The notes below the pieces were generated by a model. That model was given only the letters and a program-made list of their open reading frames with translations. It was not told where the DNA came from and did no database searches. A stretch of 5,786 nucleotides of DNA from Verrucomicrobiales bacterium. Lineage in GTDB: Bacteria; Verrucomicrobiota; Verrucomicrobiia; Methylacidiphilales; JAAUTS01. Position 1 is the stretch's first letter. Every line of letters begins with the position of its first letter. A program made the translations under genes and the position numbers. Location of the stretch: NCBI GenBank assembly GCA_031279715.1, contig JAITHY010000044.1:1-5786 (forward strand), in the 5' to 3' direction. Positions 1 to 5,056 of the stretch are shown here, one piece after another.

Positions 1-1
1 G

Positions 2-736
2 GGCGACCTGGAGAAAAGAATGCTCACGGACAAAAGCATCAAGGAGAGCAAAATCAAAAAACTGCGGGAAGACGCGGCCAAACTGATGGAACCGGAAAAC
101 ACCGCGAACGAGGCGTACCGCGAAGCCATCCGCAAATTCATCCGCGCAGGGTGGCCGACCGATCCCCAAGGTGATTTTTACAAGGTGGACCGTCCGCTGA
201 CCACGTACCAGTTTTTCATTCCGAGAATGTCAGCGGACGAGGCGCCTGCGGCGTTCAAGGTGTCGAATTTAGTCAAGCCGCGGCGGTGGATTATCGTCTA
301 TCGCGGGGCGTTCACCGCGCCGGAAACAGGGCGTTTTCGTTTCGTCGGTTTGTGCGACGACATTTTGGTGGTGAGCCTCAAAAACAAACTCGTGCTGGAC
401 GGCTCGCTGGCCCAGTTAACCAATGAATGGCCCCGCGAATCCATCGGCAAAGCGTGGGCGCACCATAACTCCTCCCCAAGCCTGCACGCCGGCAGTTGGT
501 TCCAACTGGAAGCGGGACAAACTTATCCGCTGAACGTGTTGATTGGCGAGCAGCCGGGCGGGGTGTTCTACGCCTATTTGCTGATTGAAAAATCGGGGGA
601 AAAGTACGATTCCCGCGCCCAAAACTCCGGCAAACTGCTGCCCGTCTTCCAACTCGCGCCAACAAACATGCCGAGAGGGTACGAGGTGGAAAACACCGCC
701 CCGGCCGTTCCCAAGCAGCAATTCATTTGCCAGTAA
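2..736 (+). CDS. PA14-like beta-sandwich protein, C-terminal part (5' end outside window)
   Basis: The reading frame is open to the left edge and ends at TAA 734-736. An ATG at base 20 is preceded by a good GGAG (10-13) with 6 bases of spacing, so it could be a start. However, the product would then begin with a charged helix and no signal peptide, so I favour a longer gene entering from the left. Counting from that Met, a charged, probably helical stretch covers residues 1-45. A PA14-like core follows at about 92-190: YRGAFTAPETGRFRFVG, then CDDILVVSLKNKLVLDG, then FQLEAGQTYPLNVLIGE and GGVFYAYLLIE. This order (pressure of a 'P..sG.y.F' strand, a DD turn with a 'kLvlDG' strand, then an 'L.aG..Ypl' strand) is typical of PA14/GLEYA-like carbohydrate- or surface-associated modules. 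No catalytic residues are recognisable and the specific function is unknown. The gene is on the opposite strand to the glycan operon and need not be related to it. The coding call is firm; the domain call is moderate. Confidence 0.8.
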   Translation, partial: GDLEKRMLTDKSIKESKIKKLREDAAKLMEPENTANEAYREAIRKFIRAGWPTDPQGDFYKVDRPLTTYQFFIPRMSADEAPAAFKVSNLVKPRRWIIVYRGAFTAPETGRFRFVGLCDDILVVSLKNKLVLDGSLAQLTNEWPRESIGKAWAHHNSSPSLHAGSWFQLEAGQTYPLNVLIGEQPGGVFYAYLLIEKSGEKYDSRAQNSGKLLPVFQLAPTNMPRGYEVENTAPAVPKQQFICQ

Positions 737-761
737 AAGTTTTTTAACAAGAGGCTTGAAA

Positions 762-782
762 GTTGCCAAAATTTCCGGCAAC
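762..782. terminator. Small hairpin between convergent transcription units
   Basis: A perfect 6-bp inverted repeat, GTTGCC (762-767) and GGCAAC (777-782), encloses a 9-base loop. It lies 26 bases after the stop of the PA14-like gene and 37 bases before the tRNA. On the plus strand no T-run follows. On the minus strand three T follow directly. It could slow or end transcription from either side, but it is a weak intrinsic terminator at best. Apart from this hairpin I see no confident signal in the gap 737-818. Confidence 0.3.
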
Positions 783-818
783 ATGTCCGCCCCTTGGATT
801 AACCCCATGGAAACACAA

Positions 819-892
819 CGGGCTGTAGCGCAGTTTGGTAGCGCGCTTGTTTCGGGTACAAGAGGTCCCGAGTTCAAATCTCGGCAGCCCGA
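819..892 (+). tRNA. tRNA-Pro (anticodon CGG)
   Basis: A complete 74-base cloverleaf can be folded by hand. The acceptor stem is CGGGCTG (819-825) with CAGCCCG (885-891), seven perfect pairs. The D arm is GCGC/GCGC (828-831 and 841-844) around a loop containing GG. The anticodon stem is CTTGT/ACAAG (846-850 and 858-862) with loop TTCGGGT, giving anticodon CGG at 853-855, which reads the proline codon CCG. The T arm is CCGAG/CTCGG (868-872 and 880-884) with loop TTCAAAT. The discriminator is A892. No CCA is encoded, since TGG follows. The first base pair C-G fits bacterial tRNA-Pro. Its last 19 bases are also the antisense of the end of the glycosyltransferase fusion gene. No clear promoter was found upstream. 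Confidence 0.96.
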
Positions 893-3216
893 TGGTCAGC
901 GGCCAGTTTTTTCATCACATCATCCGGAGTCACCGCATCCAGACAAATATACGCCGGTTGCTTGCAATAATCCAAACACGGGCGGAACCGGCAAACATCT
1001 TTTTGGATCACGCGATGCTCATTGCCGTACGGCGCGAACCACTCCGCATCCTGCGCACTGAAGATGGTGTACACCCGCTTGCCCAGGGCGGCCGCGGCAT
1101 GCACGGGAAACGAATCGTTGCCCAATATCACATCCACACGCGATAGCACGGCGAAAAACTCCCTCAGCCCGCGCGACTGCCACGCCAGGCACCACGGTGA
1201 ACTCACCGCTGGCAAATTATTTTTCCCGCTGTCCGTGACAATTACCGCGCTGTCGTTGTCCCGCAAATATTTGTCAATCACCGCGGCAAAATGCTCGCGC
1301 GGCCAGCGGCGGCTGGCGTTGCGCGCGCCAGTGTGCACCATCAACACCGCGCGACGCTCCGCACGCGCCCGCGACAAAAAATTGTTCACCGCCAGCGGCA
1401 CCTCACCGTCAGCCATGAACCACGGGAATTCATCACGCCACGGCACCGCCAACGTTTCCGCCAACTGCCGCCACGATTTCCATTGGGCGCGCGTCGGCTT
1501 GCCTCGTTCCAGTTCGCGCGTCAACCATTCGCTGCCGCTGACCCGTTGCCAGAGGCGCGCCACCAGCCGGGCGGACAGCACCTTCACCCGCCGCCACCGC
1601 AAATAGGCCGGCGACCAAATATTTTGGTCATCGGTGCGAAAACCCACACGTTCAGCGGCGCCGCTGTGCACCATCAAGCATTGAATCCGCGGGTCAGGCA
1701 AAATAGACGCCGCCACTTCCGGCCGCAACGCCCGCATCTGGCGGATGCATTCGCTGATTCCGATTCCGTTGCCACGCCAATCACGCCAGAACGGTTGGTA
1801 AACCAGTGTCTCCATTTCCGGCAAACAGACGGAATATAATTCCGCCACGTTTGGCGAGCAACACACGACCACGCGATAGCGTTCCAACGCGCCGCGCAAA
1901 AACGGCAGGCTCAGTATTCCGTCGCCGAGTTGATAAAACTCAAAAACCAGCAGCACGGGCTTGGTCTTCACCGCAGGCGCTGACACCGCCAAGTCACCGT
2001 CAGCGGTCCGGTTGAAGCGCCGCCTCCCGGTCAGCGGGTGCCGCTTGAAACGCTGGTAAACCGCGCCGATTTCGTCCAGCCAACACCGTCGGTTGTAACG
2101 TTCAAGCAACACGTTGAACGCCCCCCCCCCCGCAGTGTGTTCCAGTTCCGGCCTGGAAAACAAGGTCTCCATTTGCGCCGCCAGTTGCGCCTCATTCCCC
2201 GGCGGGCAACGCCAGCCAGTCACGCCATGGTCAATCAACTCCGCCAGTCCGCCGATGTCATGGACAATCGGCGCGCGCCCGTTGGCCCAGGCCTCCAGCA
2301 CCACCATGCCAAACGGCTCGTACCAAACGGACGGCACCACGGAAAACAGGCTTTTCGCCCAAATTTCCCGCTGTTCTTGCCTGGACAAAAAACCGGTGAA
2401 TACCACCTCGCGCAGGTGATGGTCAGCACAATAACGTTGCAAGGCGGCGCGCTCCGGCCCGTCGCCAACGATGAATAATTTTCGTCCGCGCGGCGCCAGC
2501 AGCCGCCATGCGCGCAACAACACATCCACGCCTTTTTCTGGCGACAGCCGCCCGACAAACAGGGCATGGCGGGCCTGTGAAAAGTCGACGGGCGGACAAT
2601 CCGGCTCGTAAAAATGCCGGATAACGCTGATGTTCTCGCGCGGGATGCCCATTTTGACATGCTCTTCTTTTTGGAACTCGCTGATGGCGATCCAATGCGC
2701 CACCCGCTCAAACAGCTTTGAGCGAATGCTGGCAATAATCGCCCCCATGTATCCGCTCTGCCAGCGGCTGTGATGCCAACATTTGGTCAAAAAAGCCGAG
2801 GTAAAATTTCCGGTGATGCACCGCTGGCAAAGCTGTCCGTGATTCAGGTAAAAGCCGTTGACACAAGACAAGCGATAATTGTGCAAATAATGGACAATCG
2901 GCACCTGCAGTTCAAACGCCACGCGGTACGCTGACGGTGACATGGCGGGGAAGACATTGTGCACCAGCCACACGTCGAATTTCCCCTCCCGCTGACGATG
3001 AGCCAGCCGCGCGGCGATTTCCCGGTTATATAAAAATGCCGGCAATTCCGCCCAAGGAATCTCGTTCCGTCCCCGCAACAATTCCCTGATTCCGTAGGAA
3101 AAATCCTCAACCTCGTAAAGCTGCCTCAAAGCTGTCCCTATCCTGCTGACACACCCCTCTTCTCCTCCAAACAAGAGATAACGATTAAAAAGCTGCAATA
3201 TGCGCAGCCGGTTCAT
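874..3216 (-). CDS. Two-module glycosyltransferase: GT4 fused to GT9 (heptosyltransferase-like)
   Basis: A 780-residue cytoplasmic or membrane-peripheral enzyme carrying two GT-B glycosyltransferases in one chain. Residues about 1-390 are a GT4 enzyme. Its acceptor half includes HNVFPAMSPSAY (86-97) and LHNYRLSCVNG (111-121). Its donor half carries GRLSPEKG (222-229), GDGPER (251-256) and the E-x7-E signature E300/E308 within YEPFGMVVLEAWANG. After a basic linker (about 391-418), residues 419-770 are a GT9 domain of the ADP-heptose:LPS heptosyltransferase superfamily: GDGILSLPFL (431-440), TGARNASRRWPREHF (629-643), GNDSFPVHAAAALG (699-712) and a cysteine cluster C742/C747/C751/C758 before TPDDV. 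The two sugars cannot be deduced. Each module alone is near normal family length, so this is a real fusion, not an extension. The ATG overlaps the stop of the upstream GT2 gene (ATGA), with GAGG 9 bases before it. An 11-G tract lies at codons 362-366. The stop TGA (876-874) lies inside the antisense of tRNA-Pro. Confidence 0.95.
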   Translation of the reverse strand: MNRLRILQLFNRYLLFGGEEGCVSRIGTALRQLYEVEDFSYGIRELLRGRNEIPWAELPAFLYNREIAARLAHRQREGKFDVWLVHNVFPAMSPSAYRVAFELQVPIVHYLHNYRLSCVNGFYLNHGQLCQRCITGNFTSAFLTKCWHHSRWQSGYMGAIIASIRSKLFERVAHWIAISEFQKEEHVKMGIPRENISVIRHFYEPDCPPVDFSQARHALFVGRLSPEKGVDVLLRAWRLLAPRGRKLFIVGDGPERAALQRYCADHHLREVVFTGFLSRQEQREIWAKSLFSVVPSVWYEPFGMVVLEAWANGRAPIVHDIGGLAELIDHGVTGWRCPPGNEAQLAAQMETLFSRPELEHTAGGGAFNVLLERYNRRCWLDEIGAVYQRFKRHPLTGRRRFNRTADGDLAVSAPAVKTKPVLLVFEFYQLGDGILSLPFLRGALERYRVVVCCSPNVAELYSVCLPEMETLVYQPFWRDWRGNGIGISECIRQMRALRPEVAASILPDPRIQCLMVHSGAAERVGFRTDDQNIWSPAYLRWRRVKVLSARLVARLWQRVSGSEWLTRELERGKPTRAQWKSWRQLAETLAVPWRDEFPWFMADGEVPLAVNNFLSRARAERRAVLMVHTGARNASRRWPREHFAAVIDKYLRDNDSAVIVTDSGKNNLPAVSSPWCLAWQSRGLREFFAVLSRVDVILGNDSFPVHAAAALGKRVYTIFSAQDAEWFAPYGNEHRVIQKDVCRFRPCLDYCKQPAYICLDAVTPDDVMKKLAADHRAAEI
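2121..2131 (-). repeat. Homopolymeric G11 tract in the coding strand (candidate phase-variation tract)
   Basis: Eleven consecutive C on the plus strand are eleven G in the coding strand of the GT4-GT9 gene, spanning codons 362-366 (Ala-Gly-Gly-Gly-Ala). As shown, the tract is in frame and the gene is intact. With 12 G the frame meets TGA at 2104-2102 and gives a 371-residue protein. With 10 G it meets TGA at 2033-2031 and gives a 394-residue protein. In both cases the GT4 motifs are kept and the GT9 module is lost. G tracts of this length in glycosyltransferase genes are the classic slipped-strand phase-variation elements of Neisseria, Campylobacter and Helicobacter. Activity of this tract is inferred. 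Confidence 0.85.
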
Positions 3217-4196
3217 TGGAGTTTTCCTCGGAGTACCTCGCGGCTAATCATCAGGCGCAATTTTTTCCCACCGAGGCGCCCAACCGTCTTGGCCAGTACC
3301 ACGCCATTCCAGAACGTAATCAGCGCATACCTCACGGTCAGCCAGCGCCAGCCGAAAGTTACGAAAAATCTCCGGTATGCCGCGCCCAAACAATACCAGT
3401 TAAACCAGTTCCTGATTTCGTGGGAAACGAGATAGGCCATGTTTTGCAAATGGAAACAGAACTTGGCGAAGTGCGTCGCTGACATTGAACCATCGTGCGT
3501 CCCCGGCGGATAGAGGTGCGGAATGATGGTCAGCGTATCCAAAACCCCGCCGTGCGAGAGGCACAGCCGCATGGAAAATTCCAAGTCCTCCCCATGCATC
3601 CAAAAATCAGCGCGGTGCAAACCAGACTCCCTGACAGCACGGCTTTTCACCAGAAAGGAAACGCCCACGCACCAGCGAATCGGCGCCAGTCGGGCGCCAA
3701 AATAATCGCGCACCTCACGCGGCGAACGGAAGGTCTTGCGAATTTTTCTGGGAACCAGTTTGACCGTGTCCGGCAGGCCGAACAACTTGCCCTCAGAGGT
3801 GACGCAAATCGGAGCGACGATGGCCGCCGCCGTCTGAGCGTCAGCGTCCAGCAATTGTTCAAGGGTGGCGGGCGTCGGCGCGGCGTCGTCGTCCATAACC
3901 CAAAAATGGGACACTTGCGCACCCCATTCCTTGAACGAATATTCCTCGCCAGTCTTCAAAGCCGCGCCGCAACCTTGGTTCCCCGGAAGCGGCAGGTAGC
4001 AAAACCGGACTCCGCGGCTCTCCACCAGCGCTTTAATGTCATCCTCAGCGGCATTGTCCACCACCACCACCGCTGACAGTGACCTGGTCTGCGCGACGAG
4101 ACAATCCAGACAACGCTTCAATTCATCGAAACGCCGGTAAGTGGCAATCAATGCGACGACAAATTCATTTTTTCCAACATCCATGCTTCCCCTCAT
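3213..4196 (-). CDS. Family 2 glycosyltransferase (rhamnosyl/galactofuranosyltransferase-like)
   Basis: A GT-A fold enzyme that would transfer one sugar from a nucleotide-sugar to the growing glycan. Numbering from the ATG at 4196 (327 residues), it shows VVALIATYRRF (13-23) as the nucleotide-binding first strand, VVVVDN (43-48), PGNQGCGAA (71-79), the metal-binding FWVMDDD (98-104) and the acceptor-site motif WMHGEDLEF (199-207). The N-Q-G-x-G-x-A and 'W..GED.E' pattern is that of the GlfT2/RfbF-like branch. The C-terminal third is rich in Trp and Phe (HEIRNWFNWYCLGAAYRRFFVTF in pieces around 259-281) and may sit on the membrane. Three starts are possible: TTG 4205, ATG 4196 and ATG 4184. 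I chose 4196 because it forms ATGA with the upstream stop, as at the two other junctions. ATG 4184 has the better ribosome-binding site (GAGG 4194-4191, 6-base spacing) and would shorten the protein by 4 residues. The donor sugar is unknown. Confidence 0.92.
   Translation of the reverse strand: MRGSMDVGKNEFVVALIATYRRFDELKRCLDCLVAQTRSLSAVVVVDNAAEDDIKALVESRGVRFCYLPLPGNQGCGAALKTGEEYSFKEWGAQVSHFWVMDDDAAPTPATLEQLLDADAQTAAAIVAPICVTSEGKLFGLPDTVKLVPRKIRKTFRSPREVRDYFGARLAPIRWCVGVSFLVKSRAVRESGLHRADFWMHGEDLEFSMRLCLSHGGVLDTLTIIPHLYPPGTHDGSMSATHFAKFCFHLQNMAYLVSHEIRNWFNWYCLGAAYRRFFVTFGWRWLTVRYALITFWNGVVLAKTVGRLGGKKLRLMISREVLRGKLQ
3226..3229 (-). promoter_or_regulatory. Ribosome-binding site of the GT4-GT9 gene
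   Basis: GAGG on the minus strand lies within the last codons of the upstream GT2 gene, 9 bases before ATG 3216-3214. Spacing is slightly long. Together with the ATGA overlap it supports this start and translational coupling. Confidence 0.45.
4191..4194 (-). promoter_or_regulatory. GAGG ribosome-binding site that makes the GT2 start ambiguous
   Basis: GAGG on the minus strand lies 6 bases before ATG 4184-4182 and overlaps the ATGA coupling site at 4196-4193. It favours the shorter start, while the overlap architecture favours ATG 4196. The two products differ by only four residues (MRGS). Confidence 0.4.
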
Positions 4197-5056
4197 ATTT
4201 TCCAATTAAACCGTCCGCGCCAAATGGACGTTGGCCGCGCCACGTTGAAATTTTTTCTGGCTTGTACATCATCTCCCGTGTAAATCCGGTATGCAAACGG
4301 TTTTTCAAAATAACAACCCGCCAGCAATTTTCTCAACCGGTGCGCAATCACCCACAGCGTGGAAAAATGGCGCAACACAGGCATCGTATTTTTCATGCGC
4401 TCCCCCTCCGCCAGCGCGTTGGGGCGCAAATTCATATTTTCACCGGTGTCAGCGAACGCTGTGGTGTAACCCCGCAGCACCTTCATTTTCAAGCCCGCTT
4501 TGATAGCCTCCAACACCCAGACTACATCGCCCAAATCACGCCACTCGGAGTTAAAAAACAATTGGTGTTGCTCCAATACACGCCGGCGGAAAAACATGGC
4601 GGCGGTCAGTGTGTTCAAATGGCAAATGGTGGTGTGGACGCGTTGCGGAACCACCACGCGACGGCTGCATAAATACCCGCCGACGCTGTCAGTCACCACC
4701 GCGTCGGCGAAAATGATATCAACCTCAGTGTCAGCGGCGAACGCCGCCGCCACACGCTCCAGAGCGCCGGGCAAATATTGCTCATCGCAATTAATGTAAG
4801 CGCAAACATCACCGTCAGCGCGGCGCAGGCCTTTATTGACGGCATCGTACATGCCGCGGTCTTTTTCTGAAAACAGCCGGAACGAATAACGCTCACTGTC
4901 AGCGGGTGGAAAAATCGCCGCGATACCGTCTGTCCCGCCATCTTGCACGATGTGCGCGACGCTGATGATGGGCGACGCCTGATCTCTGACCGAGGCGACA
5001 CAACGTTTCAACCAGTCCACTTGCTTAAAGCTCGGAGTGATGATGGAAAATTTCAT
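4193..5056 (-). CDS. Family 2 glycosyltransferase (WcaA-type)
   Basis: A 287-residue soluble or membrane-associated GT-A enzyme of the kind found in colanic-acid, capsule and O-antigen clusters. It starts directly with the first strand MKFSIITPSFKQVDWLKRCV (1-20). HIVQDGGTDG (35-44) is the usual 'vvDGgStDgt' uridine-binding turn. SEKDRGMYDAVNKGLRRADGD (63-83) is the hallmark 'SE.D.GiYDAmNKGi..A.Gd' stretch of this subgroup. INCDEQYLPGAL (88-99) takes the place of the usual 'lNsDD.y.pgal' metal site, with the second Asp replaced by Glu92. RDLGDVVWVLEAIKAGLKMKVL (173-194) corresponds to the acceptor-binding helix. No membrane segment is seen. ATG 5056 overlaps the stop of the upstream membrane-protein gene (ATGA) and has no evident ribosome-binding site, which fits translation by reinitiation. 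Donor and acceptor cannot be read from sequence. Confidence 0.94.
   Translation of the reverse strand: MKFSIITPSFKQVDWLKRCVASVRDQASPIISVAHIVQDGGTDGIAAIFPPADSERYSFRLFSEKDRGMYDAVNKGLRRADGDVCAYINCDEQYLPGALERVAAAFAADTEVDIIFADAVVTDSVGGYLCSRRVVVPQRVHTTICHLNTLTAAMFFRRRVLEQHQLFFNSEWRDLGDVVWVLEAIKAGLKMKVLRGYTTAFADTGENMNLRPNALAEGERMKNTMPVLRHFSTLWVIAHRLRKLLAGCYFEKPFAYRIYTGDDVQARKNFNVARPTSIWRGRFNWKI

Noticed and set aside
20..22. ATG at base 20 with a good GGAG as the true start of the PA14-like gene
   Set aside because: The frame is open upstream, and a protein of this kind would be expected to have an export signal, which is absent after this Met. It remains possible, but a gene truncated by the window edge is more likely.
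756..784. Promoter for the tRNA: TTGAAA (756-761), 17 bases, CAACAT (779-784)
   Set aside because: The -10 matches only three of six positions and overlaps the hairpin arm; no better pair was found, so I do not list a promoter.
870..892. tRNA-Pro 3' end as a proven attachment site of an integrative element
   Set aside because: No second copy of the tRNA end, integrase or excision gene is present in the window; kept only as a question in the tRNA-overlap finding.
2121..2131. G11 tract as an assembly artefact
   Set aside because: The frame is correct across the tract and both modules are intact, so the length shown is at least a biologically sensible one; read-level checking is still the deciding test.
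1022..2478. Long plus-strand open frames opposite the GT4-GT9 gene (for example 1022-1606, 1291-1839, 2038-2478)
   Set aside because: They are rich in Arg, His, Pro and Gln, show no family motifs and mirror the codon pattern of the real gene on the other strand.
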